A stretch of 64,000 nt of DNA from Sphingomonas sp. So64.6b (GCF_014171475.1 NZ_CP048817.1:3224001-3288000); one strand, 5' to 3'. Positions 1-8,697 are shown, counted from the stretch's first letter. Notes: generated by a model from the sequence alone, not told the origin. A program made the numbers and translations.

Positions 1-575
1 CCGCGCGGGCTGCTGCGATAGGTCGCGCGGGCGATCTCGCCATCGACCCCGTCGAGCAGCGAAGCCGTCTGGAACAACAATCCGCCCGCGACCAGCCCGC
101 CATAGCCGCCGAACAACAGGCTCAACACCATCGCCGCGCCGACCAGCCCGACCAGAATTGTGGCATGCCAGGGACGCACCCCGGGAAACCGCAACAGCGC
201 GGCCGAGATGCGCCGCGACACCGGACGGTTGAACAGGCGCGAGGCCAGTCCGTCGCTCGCCTTGCCGGTCGCCTCGAGCACTGCGGCCGCGGTGATCGGC
301 CCATTGTCCGCCGCCCGTTTCAAGCGCGCCTCATGATCGACCACGAAATGGAGCGCCGCATCGGCGCCGGCGCGGCGCACGTCATCGACCGCTTGCGGCG
401 ACAACCGTCCGCCATCCACGATATCGACCCAGATCTGCCGCGCACCGGCACGATAGGCCTGCGCCACGGCATGCGCGGCGGTGGCCACGCCCGCCACCAG
501 GCGTTCGGCATGTCCTGGGTTGGGAAAGGTCAGTCGTACGTCGCGGTCGGTCAGGGTGATTTTGTCGTTACTCAT
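1..575 (-). CDS. CDP-alcohol phosphotransferase family protein (C-terminus cut by window edge)
   Basis: Reading the minus strand from the ATG at 573-575 gives an open frame that runs off the left edge, so only about 191 N-terminal residues are seen. The last part carries LLDGVDGEIAR, which fits the start of the CDP-alcohol phosphotransferase signature (D-x2-D-G-x2-A-R). It is preceded by a hydrophobic segment around residues 137-168, as expected for this integral inner-membrane family. The family joins a CDP-linked alcohol or diacylglycerol to a second alcohol in phospholipid or inositol-lipid synthesis. The first ~130 residues are soluble and resemble the extra N-terminal domains of sphingomonad members; I do not recognise that domain. 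The substrate cannot be told. Confidence 0.75.
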   Translation of the reverse strand, partial: MSNDKITLTDRDVRLTFPNPGHAERLVAGVATAAHAVAQAYRAGARQIWVDIVDGGRLSPQAVDDVRRAGADAALHFVVDHEARLKRAADNGPITAAAVLEATGKASDGLASRLFNRPVSRRISAALLRFPGVRPWHATILVGLVGAAMVLSLLFGGYGGLVAGGLLFQTASLLDGVDGEIARATYRSSPR

Positions 576-875
576 CAATGCCCCCTCGACCGCACAGATG
601 GGAATGTTTGCGCCACAGGCAAGTCCCATCTCACCTGATTTGACCAGGCGACACTACACCGACCAAGTCGGGCCGATCTGAGGCAAAGAAAAGGCAAGGC
701 TCGCACAGCAGCAAGACTCCCTCACGCCGGGGTTGTTCCGGCCCCGATACATTTACCCGGAATCGGCGGCAGGATTTTTGGTGACGTGTCGGGCGAGTAC
801 CCGCGCGCATCGGTCGCTAGCGACCCTCGTTGTGAGCCCGAACTAACAACCTGGCGATTGAATGGATCAGTGCCG
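576..875. other. Intergenic region without a supported gene
   Basis: These 300 bases lie between the start of the CDP-alcohol phosphotransferase and the end of arsC. I see no convincing coding frame, strong hairpin or promoter. The region presumably holds the promoter of the leftward phosphotransferase gene and the untranslated end of the arsenic operon. Confidence 0.5.
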
Positions 876-1301
876 TTACGGCAGGACGATCTCGCCATCC
901 TCCTTGACGAACCGGTCGGGCCGGTCGGGCCGGTCGGGCTGACGGTCGAGCAAGGGCAGAACCGTTTCGGACGGGCGGCACAGCTTCGTGCCCCGCGGCG
1001 TTGCGACGATCGGGCGATTGACCAGGATCGGGTGCGCGACCATCGCATCGATCAGCGCGGCATCGGACAAGGCCGGATCGCCCAGCCTGAGTTCAGCTGC
1101 GGGCGTGCCCTTGTCACGCAACATGGCGCGCGCGGGCAGGCCGATCGCGGCGAATAGGCGTTCGAGCTGCTCGCGAGTCCAGCCGGTCTGACGATAGTCG
1201 ATCACGGTTGGCGCGTAACCGGCGGCCTCAATCATCGCGAGCACGTTGCGCGACGTGCCGCAATCGGGATTGTGATAGATGGTGACGGGGAAGTCGGTCA
1301 T
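876..1301 (-). CDS. arsC: Arsenate reductase, glutaredoxin-coupled ArsC
   Basis: The 141-residue protein reduces arsenate to arsenite in the cytoplasm with glutathione and glutaredoxin. It begins IYHNPDCGTSRNVL, the ArsC active-site loop with the catalytic cysteine near residue 14. Later it has the ILVNRPIV segment, where the conserved Arg helps bind the oxyanion, and the length is typical for the family. The start overlaps the stop of the ACR3 gene by 4 nt (ATGA), so it is the last gene of the ars operon. The C-terminal tail contains a three-fold 9-bp repeat that encodes RPD-RPD-RPD (about 909-940), which is not part of the fold. Confidence in function is high. Confidence 0.93.
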   Translation of the reverse strand: MTDFPVTIYHNPDCGTSRNVLAMIEAAGYAPTVIDYRQTGWTREQLERLFAAIGLPARAMLRDKGTPAAELRLGDPALSDAALIDAMVAHPILVNRPIVATPRGTKLCRPSETVLPLLDRQPDRPDRPDRFVKEDGEIVLP

Positions 1302-2401
1302 GGTTTGGCCCCCGTCTTTGAATGGATGACGGCTGCCTGAGAACGGATGACGGCGGCACCGCTTTCGTACCAGGTCCTGGAACGGTTCACGATCGCGACC
1401 ACCGAAAGCATGACCGGTACTTCGATCAGCACGCCGACCACCGTCGCCAGCGCGGCGCCGGAGCGCAAGCCGAACAGCCCGATCGCCGCCGCGACCGCCA
1501 GTTCGAAGAAATTGCTCGCGCCGATCAGCGCCGATGGCCCGGCCACGCAATGCGCTTCGCCGGTGGCGCGATTGAGCCAGTAAGCGAGACCGGCGTTGAG
1601 ATAGACCTGGATCAGGATCGGCACGGCGAGCAGCGCGATGACCAAAGGCTGGGCGACGATCCTTTCCCCCTGGAAACCGAACAACAGCACCAGCGTGGCG
1701 AGCAGGGCAATGAGCGAAACCGGGCCGAGCCGCGCGAGCAGGCGGTCGAGCGCGAGCTGCCCGCCTGTTGCGAGAACAGCACGACGGAGCAGTTGGGCGA
1801 CGACCACCGGCACGACGATATAGAGCGCGACCGACAGCAGCAGCGTGTTCCACGGCACGGTGATCGCCGCGACGCCAAGCAGCAGCGCGACCAGGGGTGC
1901 GAACAGGAACAGCATCAGCACGTCGTTCAGCGCGACCTGCGCCAGCGTATAGGTCGGGTCGCCGTCGCACAGATTGGACCAGACAAAGACCATTGCGGTG
2001 CATGGCGCGGCGGCAAGCAGGATCAGCCCGGCGATATAGGATGAGGCCTGGCCCGGCGGCAGCAACGGCGCGAACAACCAGCCGATGAACAAGGCGGCGA
2101 GCAGCGCCATCGAAAAAGGTTTGATCGCCCAGTTCACGAACAGCGTGACACCGACACCCTTCCAGTGTTGCCGCACGCCGCCGAGCGCGGCGAAATTGAT
2201 TTTCAGCAGCATCGGAATGATCATCAGCCACACCAGCAGCGCGACCGGCAGGTTGACGCTCGCGAGTTCGGCTGAGCCGATCGCCGCGAACAGCGCCGGC
2301 AACAAATGTCCGGCCGCGATCCCGGCCAGGATGCACAGCGCGACCCATAAGCTCAGATAGCGTTCGGACAGGGCCATTGGCGGCCGGGCCGAGGCTGTCA
2401 T
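1298..2401 (-). CDS. acr3: Arsenite efflux permease, ACR3 family
   Basis: This 367-residue integral membrane protein has about ten hydrophobic segments and exports arsenite across the inner membrane. The segment APCTAMVFVWSNL holds the conserved ACR3 cysteine needed for transport, and NDVLMLFLFAP and GASNFFELAVA match other ACR3 signature regions. The ATG at 2399-2401 was chosen over an upstream in-frame start because it overlaps the arsR stop by 4 nt. Its stop also overlaps the arsC start by 4 nt, so the three genes are translationally coupled. It supplies the export step for arsenite made by ArsC. Confidence 0.93.
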   Translation of the reverse strand: MTASARPPMALSERYLSLWVALCILAGIAAGHLLPALFAAIGSAELASVNLPVALLVWLMIIPMLLKINFAALGGVRQHWKGVGVTLFVNWAIKPFSMALLAALFIGWLFAPLLPPGQASSYIAGLILLAAAPCTAMVFVWSNLCDGDPTYTLAQVALNDVLMLFLFAPLVALLLGVAAITVPWNTLLLSVALYIVVPVVVAQLLRRAVLATGGQLALDRLLARLGPVSLIALLATLVLLFGFQGERIVAQPLVIALLAVPILIQVYLNAGLAYWLNRATGEAHCVAGPSALIGASNFFELAVAAAIGLFGLRSGAALATVVGVLIEVPVMLSVVAIVNRSRTWYESGAAVIRSQAAVIHSKTGAKP

Positions 2402-2754
2402 GCCGGCGTGTCTTCCGCACAGCAGGCGGACCGTTCCGCGATCTCGCCGAGCGAACCGCAAATCTCCGGCCGGCCGCCGCAGCAATCCGCGACCAGGAAA
2501 CCGAGCAGGTCGCGCATACCGTCATAATTCGCGGCATAGATCACAGAACGCCCGTCGCGCCGCGACGAGATCAATCCGGCATGGCCGAGGATATTGAGGT
2601 GCGTCGACAGCGTGTTGGGCAGCACGCCGACCTCGCGCGCAATCTCGCCCGCCGCCACGCCTTCACCCCCGGCGCGCACCAGCAGGCGAAAAACGGCCAG
2701 GCGGTGGCCATGGGCAAGCGCGGACAAGGCCTCGACCGCGGTCGGCAGTTGCAT
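2398..2754 (-). CDS. arsR: ArsR-family arsenic-responsive repressor
   Basis: The 118-residue winged-helix protein has the ArsR core LSALAHGHRLAVFRLL, a recognition helix (LPNTLSTHLNIL) and the wing SRRDGRSVIYAA. The classic CxC metal motif in helix 3 is missing. Instead cysteines cluster near the C-terminus (Cys91, Cys92 and Cys99, then a further CC), a layout resembling Acidithiobacillus-type ArsR repressors, where C-terminal cysteines bind As(III). The ATG at 2752-2754 overlaps the upstream ArsI stop by 1 nt, which favours it over an ATG 36 bases upstream. It probably represses the operon through the palindrome at 3206-3222. Confidence 0.9.
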   Translation of the reverse strand: MQLPTAVEALSALAHGHRLAVFRLLVRAGGEGVAAGEIAREVGVLPNTLSTHLNILGHAGLISSRRDGRSVIYAANYDGMRDLLGFLVADCCGGRPEICGSLGEIAERSACCAEDTPA

Positions 2755-3188
2755 CACTGGCACGCCGCCCCCTCTCCCGTGGTACCGCAACCACTGGCCG
2801 GGATCACTTCGTCCTCACCGTAGGAGGTCGCTTCACCCATGGTGTAGAAGGTTTCCCAGCGCACCCCGGCGGTGTCGGTCACCCAGCTCTTGTCGGACTT
2901 CGCATAGCAGCAGGTGGTTGCTTCCTGGTCGAAGGTCGTGTTGCCCGCCGCTTTCAGCCGCGATGCCAGTACGGCAAGCTCCTCCGCGCTATCGACCTGG
3001 ATGCCGACATGATTGACGCCGGCGTCGCGATCGCGCGCCGAGATGGCGAGGTTCACGCGCGGATCCTCGAGCATCCATTTGGCATAATCATGCTTCACCA
3101 CCGAGGGCGGCGCGTCGAACAGGGTGGTGTAGAACAGCACGGCCTGATCGATGTCGGGAACACTGACATGCATATGCAAACGCTTCAT
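2754..3188 (-). CDS. arsI: ArsI/CadI-type VOC dioxygenase (C-As lyase)
   Basis: This 144-residue vicinal-oxygen-chelate protein begins MKRLHMHVSV with the first metal-ligand histidine and has HVGIQVDS and WETFYTMGEA for the remaining ligands. The vicinal cysteines in TTCCYAKSDKSWV are the hallmark of ArsI, an Fe(II) dioxygenase that cleaves the carbon-arsenic bond of trivalent methyl- or aryl-arsenicals; CadI proteins share this motif. The ATG at 3186-3188 follows AAGGAG eight bases upstream. It is the first gene of the ars operon, so the host may handle organoarsenicals as well as arsenate. CadI-like cadmium binding is the main alternative. Confidence 0.85.
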   Translation of the reverse strand: MKRLHMHVSVPDIDQAVLFYTTLFDAPPSVVKHDYAKWMLEDPRVNLAISARDRDAGVNHVGIQVDSAEELAVLASRLKAAGNTTFDQEATTCCYAKSDKSWVTDTAGVRWETFYTMGEATSYGEDEVIPASGCGTTGEGAACQ

Positions 3189-3205
3189 CTCGATCTCCTT
3201 CGCTT

Positions 3206-3222
3206 CGATAATTCGATTATCG
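3206..3222. promoter_or_regulatory. Candidate ArsR operator upstream of arsI
   Basis: The sequence CGATAAT-TCG-ATTATCG is a perfect 7-3-7 inverted repeat 18 bases upstream of the arsI start. A related half-palindrome (TCGAAATATCGA) follows at 3223-3234. Its AT-rich dyad and position immediately ahead of the first operon gene fit an ArsR-family binding site. Confidence 0.65.
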
Positions 3223-3375
3223 TCGAAATATCGATTCGTCAAACGCTATCGAGTGATCGTCGTTGCGGTTATTCTATCCCGGAGTGTCTTGCGGTCACGA
3301 CGGAACCTGCGGGACCCGTCGTGCATTCGCCGGACGGGTGCGGCATTCGTCGGCGCCCTTGGTACAGGAGCCGCG

Positions 3376-3681
3376 ATGTTTATTCCCATCCCCATCCTGA
3401 TTTTCAGCGGCGCGATCTTCTTGCTGCTGCTCGCCCTGGTGCTGCGTTCGCAGCGTGGACGCGATCCGCTGCTCGGCGGTCAGCCCTCGGCCTATCGGCC
3501 AGTGCCGACGCGGCATGGCGGCCCGGCCGACGCGCCTGTTTCGGTGTTACCGCCCGAGGTCGAGGCCGAAGTGCGCGCGTTGCTCGCGGCGGGGCGCAAG
3601 ATCGAAGCGATCAAGCGTGCCCGCGACGCCACCCATATGGGCTTGAAGGAAACCAAGGATATGGTCGAGGCGCTGAAATAA
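3376..3681 (+). CDS. Membrane-anchored protein with bL12 C-terminal-like domain
   Basis: This 101-residue protein starts at an ATG after ACAGGAG. Residues 1-24 form one hydrophobic helix (FIPIPILIFSGAIFLLLLAL), residues 25-60 a polar proline-rich linker, and residues 61-101 contain GRKIEAIKRARDATHMGLKETKDMVEAL. That segment closely follows the C-terminal domain of ribosomal protein bL12 (KIxVIKxVRxxTxLGLKEAKxLV). In bL12 this domain contacts translation factors, but here it is tethered to a membrane and detached from the ribosome-binding N-domain. No function is assigned; the similarity is read by eye from the motif. It is flanked by the divergent ars operon and the convergent GH3 gene. Confidence 0.75.
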   Translation: MFIPIPILIFSGAIFLLLLALVLRSQRGRDPLLGGQPSAYRPVPTRHGGPADAPVSVLPPEVEAEVRALLAAGRKIEAIKRARDATHMGLKETKDMVEALK

Positions 3682-3703
3682 CGCCGGGGAAGTGATTGTC
3701 TTC

Positions 3704-5980
3704 TCACTTCGCGAAGCGCCGCTCCGCCAGCACCGTCTCAGTGACAAGCCCCGCATCCGCCACATCCTTCGCCACCTTCACGCGATAAGACCCGCCGGCG
3801 ATGTGCCATTGGTGGCCGGTCACATCCCAATCGGCGAGGATACGCGGTTCGGCGGTCAGGGTGACATGCCGGCTCTCGCCCGGTTTCAGCATCACGCGCT
3901 TGAAGGCGGCGAGGCGCGGCGCACCACTGGCATGCGCGACATAGACCTGCGGCACGTCGGCGCCAGCGCGAGCGCCCTTGTTAGTCACGTCGAAGCTGAC
4001 CGTCAGCGTCGTGCCCCCGCCAACCTTCAAATTCGCATAGGCGAAACTGGAATAGGACAGGCCGTGGCCGAATGGGAAAAGCGGAGTCAGCTTCTTCGCC
4101 GCGTACCAGCGATACCCGACATCGCTTCCCTCCTGATAATCGATCGGGAAATGGGTCGGCGCGGCGTCTGCGGCACCGTTCGAATTGGCCGCGGCGGTGC
4201 GGTCGGCGGCGGTCTTCAGCGTTTCCAGCCCGACCGGGGCGGGGCGCGGCGCCTGATCGGCCGAGCGCGGGAACGTGATCGGCAGGCGGCCCGAGGGATT
4301 GACCATGCCGAACACGATACCGGCGATCGCTTCGCCGCCGCGCTGGCCGGGATACCAGGCCTGGATCACGCCAGCGACGCGGTCGATCCACGGCATCAGC
4401 ACCGGGCCGCCGGTTTCGAGTATAACGACCGTCTTGCGATTGGCGGCGACGACCGCATCGATCAGTGCGTCCTGATTGTCGGGCAGGACGAGTGTCTCGG
4501 CATCCTGCGCCTCGGTCTGCCACTGCGTCGCGAAGACGATCGCGACATCGGCGTGCTTGGCTGCGGCCGCCGCGGCGGCGGGGTCGCGGCCATCGACGAA
4601 ACTGATCTCGGCCCCCGGCGCGAGCTTGCGGATCGCGGCGAGCGGCGAGGATGCGTGCCAGGTGACGCGCGCGAACGAAGCCGCTGCGCCGCTGGTCAAT
4701 GGAATCTCGACCGGCGCGCCGCCGACCGAGCGGACCTGTGACGATCCGCCGCCCGACAGGACGCCGACATCGGCATGGCCGCCGATCAGCACGATGCGTT
4801 TCGCCGTTCTGGCCAGCGGCAGGATCGCGTTGTCGTTCTTGAGCAGGACGATGCCGGCCTCTGCAGTACGCTGCGCGATCACCGCGTTGGTGGCATAATC
4901 GATCGGCTGCGCGGTGGCCGGCATCGGATGATCGAGCAGGCCGTTTTCGATCACCCCGGTCAGGATGCGCGTGATCATCTCGTCGAGCCGCGCTTCGGGG
5001 ACACTGCCATCGGCGACGGCGGCGGCGAGCGGGGCGGCGAAATAAGGTTGCTTGTCGAGTTCCTTGCCCGATTGCTGGTCGAGTCCGGCGAGCGCGGCTT
5101 TCGCGGTCGAATGAACCCCGCCCCAATCGGACATGACCCAACCCTTATAACCCCAGTCCTTGCGCAGGATGTCGGTCAGCAGGACACGGTTCTCGCACGC
5201 ATATTCGCCGTTGAGCTGATTATAGGCGCACATCACGGATCCGGGCCGGCCGCGCTCGATCGCGATCTCGAACGCGAGCAGATCGCTTTCGCGCAGTGCC
5301 GCCTCGCCGATCCGCGCGTTGAGCACCATGCGCCCGGTCTCCTGCGAATTGAGCGCGTAATGCTTGACCGTGGAGACGATGTGATTGCTCTGCACGCCGC
5401 GGATCGCCTCGCCCGCCATCACGCCGGCGAGTAGCGGATCCTCGCCGAGATATTCGAAATTGCGCCCGTTCCACGGATCGCGCGTCAGATTGACGCCGCC
5501 CGCAAGCAGGATGTTGAAGCGCTTGGCGCGCGCTTCCGACCCGATCATCGCGCCGCCGCGATACGCGAACTCGGGATCGAAGGTCGCGGCGGTGGCGAGC
5601 CCGGCGGGAAGCGCGGTCGCGACATCGCCTTTGCGCTGTTCGACCTGGTTGGCGACGCCAAGGCTCGCATCGCTTTCGCGCAGAGCCGGAATGCCGAGGC
5701 GGGGGATCGGCGGGACATGGCCGGCCGAGGGGATCATGTCAGTCGGCGAACCGGATTTGCCGGTCGCCTGAGGCGGGAAGAAGCTGAAAGCGAGCTGGAG
5801 TTTTTCGGCGCGGGTCATCTGCTTGACCAGCTTCGCCGCGCGCGCTTCGGCACTGATTTTTACCGGTGCACTGGCGGGTGTCGCGGCGGGGCGCTTCTGG
5901 GTGCGCGCATCGACCATCGCCGGCAGCGTGGTCGATACCAGCATCACGCCGATCGCTGCCCGTGTCCTGAAACTCACCAT
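3704..5980 (-). CDS. bglX: Glycoside hydrolase family 3 beta-glucosidase, exported
   Basis: The 758-residue protein has an N-terminal signal peptide (residues 1-25, ending near VDAR) and the two-domain GH3 layout. Domain 1 contains LPAGLATAATFD, the substrate-binding KHYALN near residue 206 and WVMSDWGGVHS with the probable nucleophile Asp285. Domain 2 contains VVILETGGPVLMPW and YPGQRGGEAIAGIVFG. A fibronectin-III-like C-terminal domain follows (YEEGSD-like YQEGSDVGYRWY, then FPFGHGLSYSSFAY). It should hydrolyse beta-linked gluco-oligosaccharides in the periplasm. It lies directly downstream of a TonB receptor, beyond a hairpin terminator, and belongs with the sugar locus to 11 kb. The exact linkage specificity is unknown. 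Confidence 0.9.
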   Translation of the reverse strand: MVSFRTRAAIGVMLVSTTLPAMVDARTQKRPAATPASAPVKISAEARAAKLVKQMTRAEKLQLAFSFFPPQATGKSGSPTDMIPSAGHVPPIPRLGIPALRESDASLGVANQVEQRKGDVATALPAGLATAATFDPEFAYRGGAMIGSEARAKRFNILLAGGVNLTRDPWNGRNFEYLGEDPLLAGVMAGEAIRGVQSNHIVSTVKHYALNSQETGRMVLNARIGEAALRESDLLAFEIAIERGRPGSVMCAYNQLNGEYACENRVLLTDILRKDWGYKGWVMSDWGGVHSTAKAALAGLDQQSGKELDKQPYFAAPLAAAVADGSVPEARLDEMITRILTGVIENGLLDHPMPATAQPIDYATNAVIAQRTAEAGIVLLKNDNAILPLARTAKRIVLIGGHADVGVLSGGGSSQVRSVGGAPVEIPLTSGAAASFARVTWHASSPLAAIRKLAPGAEISFVDGRDPAAAAAAAKHADVAIVFATQWQTEAQDAETLVLPDNQDALIDAVVAANRKTVVILETGGPVLMPWIDRVAGVIQAWYPGQRGGEAIAGIVFGMVNPSGRLPITFPRSADQAPRPAPVGLETLKTAADRTAAANSNGAADAAPTHFPIDYQEGSDVGYRWYAAKKLTPLFPFGHGLSYSSFAYANLKVGGGTTLTVSFDVTNKGARAGADVPQVYVAHASGAPRLAAFKRVMLKPGESRHVTLTAEPRILADWDVTGHQWHIAGGSYRVKVAKDVADAGLVTETVLAERRFAK

Positions 5981-6056
5981 ATCATGTCGCTTTCCACACG
6001 CTGACAGCCGGACGCTGCCCGCATGAGCGGCGCCGGTGTTTCTTCACGGACAAAAG

Positions 6057-6098
6057 GGCGGGCAAGACCAGCAAGGGGGTGGGGTGGTCTTGCCCGCC
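6057..6098 (-). terminator. Rho-independent terminator after the TonB receptor gene
   Basis: A 14-bp perfect stem (GGCGGGCAAGACCA with TGGTCTTGCCCGCC) around a 14-nt loop is followed on the minus strand by CTTTTG. It sits 8 bases past the stop of the receptor gene and before the GH3 gene, so GH3 is either partly attenuated or has its own promoter. Confidence 0.8.
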
Positions 6099-6105
6099 GG
6101 GTCTA

Positions 6106-8592
6106 TCAGAACGCCGCCCTGACACGGGCGCCAAAAGTACGCGGCGATTGATAGACCGAGAGGAACACGGGGTCGTAGCGCGTCGGGCCGAACGTGCTGG
6201 CGCCGGTGCGGATCTTGTTGTCCTCGATATTCTGGACAAAGGCTTCGATGCTGAAATTGTCGCCAGGAGCCGTGTAGCGGAGCGCGAAGTCGCTACGCGT
6301 ATAGGACTTCTGGCTGTCGAAGCCGTCGCCATAGACCACCACCTGTCCAGTGGTCAGCGTGCGCGGTTTGAAGTCGCCGTTGAAGTAGGTCAGATAGCTC
6401 TTGGTCTCGTAATGGATCGTGCCGCGCGGTGTGATCCGCCCGCCATTGGCCAACACGAAATCATGTTCGTAACTGGCGGTTGCCGAAAAGCGCGGCGCGT
6501 GCGGCAATTCATTGCCTTCCAGGTCGCGTGCGGCGGCGGTGTTGCCGCCATCGTCGAAGCGGCCGTCGATCGCGACCAGCGTGTCGAGCCGCGTCTTTTG
6601 CAGCGTGCCGGAGAATTGCAGCCGGTCATGATCGGTCAGATTGGCGTTGAGCTCGGCCTCGAAGCCATAGGCCTTGGCGCCCTTGGCGTTTTGCGTGCCG
6701 ACCTGGCTGCTGATCGTGTTGCCATTGGCATCGCGGATCGTGACCACCTGATTGACCTGATAACCGCGGAAGTCGGAATAATAGGCCGCGAGGTTAAGCG
6801 TCACGCGGCGATCGAAAAAGCGGCTTTTCAGGCCCACTTCATAATTGGTGATGGTTTCCGGGTCGGTGGTCTGGCCACCATCCTGGATATTGCCCGATTT
6901 GAAGCCGCTGCTGATGCTCGCATAACCAAGCGTGCCCGGCGCGAGATCGGCATCGACACGCGCGAGATAGGTAAGCTTACCCCAACTGCCCTTCACATCA
7001 TTGTTGGAGATCGAGAAATTGCCCTGCGGGAACAGCGCGATCAGTTCCGCGGCGGTAGCATCGGGATAGGCACCGAAGAAATTGGCGGTGCACGAAGGAT
7101 CGCCGATCGCGGGGCAACCAAAGGCGGTGACGTTGCGCCCGCCGATATCGGCCTTCTTGTCATGAGTGTAGCGCAAGCCGCCGGTCAGCCGGATCGCATC
7201 GGTTGCGTGCCAGGTGACTTGACCGAAGCCGGCGAGCGAATCGATCGTGCGCTTGGCCTGGATGAAGCTGCCGACAAAGGCACGCGTCGCGCCATCGCGA
7301 TAACCGTCGCGCTGGTCGACGTCGAAGCGGATGCTGTTGTTCTCGTGCGAATAATAGGCGCCGAGGATATAGTCGAAACGGTTCTCGCCGGTCGATTTCA
7401 ACTGCACTTCGTGGCTGGTGAAATCATAGCGAGAGCGCACCGTACGATTCTCGCCGAACGCACCGAGATAAAGCTGCAGCCCGCTTACCGGATCGAACCC
7501 GCCGGTCGGCGGCAAGGCGCCGGCATCGGCGTCTGCCTGAGTGCTGCCGCCAAGCCGCGAGAAGCCGGCGATATAGCTGATCTGTGCATGGTCGCTGATG
7601 TCGAGGTTCATCGTGCTGCGCACCGCAACCGAATAACGGTCGGTGTCGGGCGCGGTGTCGCTGAGTGTCGAGAACAGCTTGGTTCCCGCGCGCGGCGTCT
7701 GCAGCAGCGAGATCACCGGCGCGCCCTTGTCGAGGAATCCTTCCGCGCTGAGGTTCCAGGAGAAATTGTCGCTCGGCTGCCACAACAGGCTGAGCCGGCC
7801 CGACATCTGATCCTGCGCGTAATATTTCTTGCCCGTGGTGATGAAGGCCGACCGGTCGACATTGGGCACATTCGGCGCTGCCTGGAAATCGGCATAACCG
7901 TCATGGCGCTCGGTGACGAAGGCGAAGCGTGCCGCCAGCGTGTCGCTGATCGGTATGTTGATCGCGCCGCGCGTGCCGACGCGATTGTAATCGCCGACGA
8001 TCGCCTCGGCATAGCCGCTCATCTTGTCGAAGGTCGGCTTGGCCGAGATCAGGCCGACCGCGCCGGCGGTGGCGTTACGGCCGAATAGGGTACCCTGCGG
8101 TCCGCGCGACACTTCGACGCGCTCCATATCGTACATCAGCACCGATGCGCCCTGCGCGCGCGGCGAATAGATGCCGTCGATATAGATCGCGACTTCGGGA
8201 TCGGCGACTTCGGTGAAGGCGGTATCGTTACCGATGCCGCGGAGTGTCAGTAGCACGGCCGACTGATCGCCCTGCTGGTTGAACTGCAGGCTGGGCACGA
8301 AGCGCGCCAGATCGGTGATGTTGTTGACCTGTTGCCGGTTGAGGCTGTCCTGACTGAACGCGGAGACGGCAAGCGGCGTTTTTTGCAGGCTGGTCTCGCG
8401 CCGCGTGGCGGTGACCAGGATGTCGCCGTCATCGACCGGGGCGGCATTGGTGACCGGATCGGCCGCCTGTGCGACGCTACCGGTAGAAGCTGGGCCCGTG
8501 GGAGCCGCTGGCGCGTCTTGCGCGAACGCGGGCGTCATCGCGACAAACGAAGTGGCGAGCATGGTGCTCGCGGCAAGCAGATACCGTTTCAT
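6106..8592 (-). CDS. TonB-dependent outer-membrane receptor
   Basis: The 828-residue protein starts with a signal peptide (MKRYLLAASTMLATSF to the AFA-Q site near residue 25). A plug domain follows (ILVTATRRETSLQKTPLAVSAF, then DLARFVPSLQ), and then a 22-strand-type barrel ending in RTFGARVRAAF with the usual C-terminal Phe. It is of the FecA/CirA-like size class without an obvious SusC-type N-terminal extension. The ATG at 8590-8592 follows GGGAGG, which decides against a start 48 bases upstream. The neighbours (GH3 glucosidase, sugar MFS and LacI regulator) suggest import of an oligosaccharide or glycoside across the outer membrane. Three operator palindromes lie 58-120 bp upstream. Confidence 0.92.
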   Translation of the reverse strand: MKRYLLAASTMLATSFVAMTPAFAQDAPAAPTGPASTGSVAQAADPVTNAAPVDDGDILVTATRRETSLQKTPLAVSAFSQDSLNRQQVNNITDLARFVPSLQFNQQGDQSAVLLTLRGIGNDTAFTEVADPEVAIYIDGIYSPRAQGASVLMYDMERVEVSRGPQGTLFGRNATAGAVGLISAKPTFDKMSGYAEAIVGDYNRVGTRGAINIPISDTLAARFAFVTERHDGYADFQAAPNVPNVDRSAFITTGKKYYAQDQMSGRLSLLWQPSDNFSWNLSAEGFLDKGAPVISLLQTPRAGTKLFSTLSDTAPDTDRYSVAVRSTMNLDISDHAQISYIAGFSRLGGSTQADADAGALPPTGGFDPVSGLQLYLGAFGENRTVRSRYDFTSHEVQLKSTGENRFDYILGAYYSHENNSIRFDVDQRDGYRDGATRAFVGSFIQAKRTIDSLAGFGQVTWHATDAIRLTGGLRYTHDKKADIGGRNVTAFGCPAIGDPSCTANFFGAYPDATAAELIALFPQGNFSISNNDVKGSWGKLTYLARVDADLAPGTLGYASISSGFKSGNIQDGGQTTDPETITNYEVGLKSRFFDRRVTLNLAAYYSDFRGYQVNQVVTIRDANGNTISSQVGTQNAKGAKAYGFEAELNANLTDHDRLQFSGTLQKTRLDTLVAIDGRFDDGGNTAAARDLEGNELPHAPRFSATASYEHDFVLANGGRITPRGTIHYETKSYLTYFNGDFKPRTLTTGQVVVYGDGFDSQKSYTRSDFALRYTAPGDNFSIEAFVQNIEDNKIRTGASTFGPTRYDPVFLSVYQSPRTFGARVRAAF

Positions 8593-8649
8593 GCATTCCT
8601 CCCGGAGGTTCACCTTTTTGATCAGGCTTGCCTCGCTCAAAAGGCTCGC

Positions 8650-8665
8650 TTGACATCGATGTCAA
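8650..8665. promoter_or_regulatory. LacI-type operator, copy 1
   Basis: TTGACATCGATGTCAA is a perfect 16-bp palindrome with a central CG, the form typical of LacI/GalR-family operators. It is the first of three copies whose centres are exactly 23 bp apart, between the divergent receptor and MFS genes. Confidence 0.85.
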
Positions 8666-8672
8666 GAAATAT

Positions 8673-8688
8673 TTGACATCGATGTCAA
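8673..8688. promoter_or_regulatory. LacI-type operator, copy 2
   Basis: This copy, TTGACATCGATGTCAA, is identical to copy 1 and centred 23 bp from it. It contains a TTGACA that could serve as a -35 hexamer on either strand, so a bound repressor would block polymerase. Confidence 0.85.
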
Positions 8689-8697
8689 CGGAAGGCC

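Noticed and set aside
876..2537. A 553-codon minus-strand open frame spanning the ars genes
   Set aside because: Only its last 141 codons are a real protein (ArsC); the rest is the wrong frame of the ACR3 gene and lacks protein-like composition.
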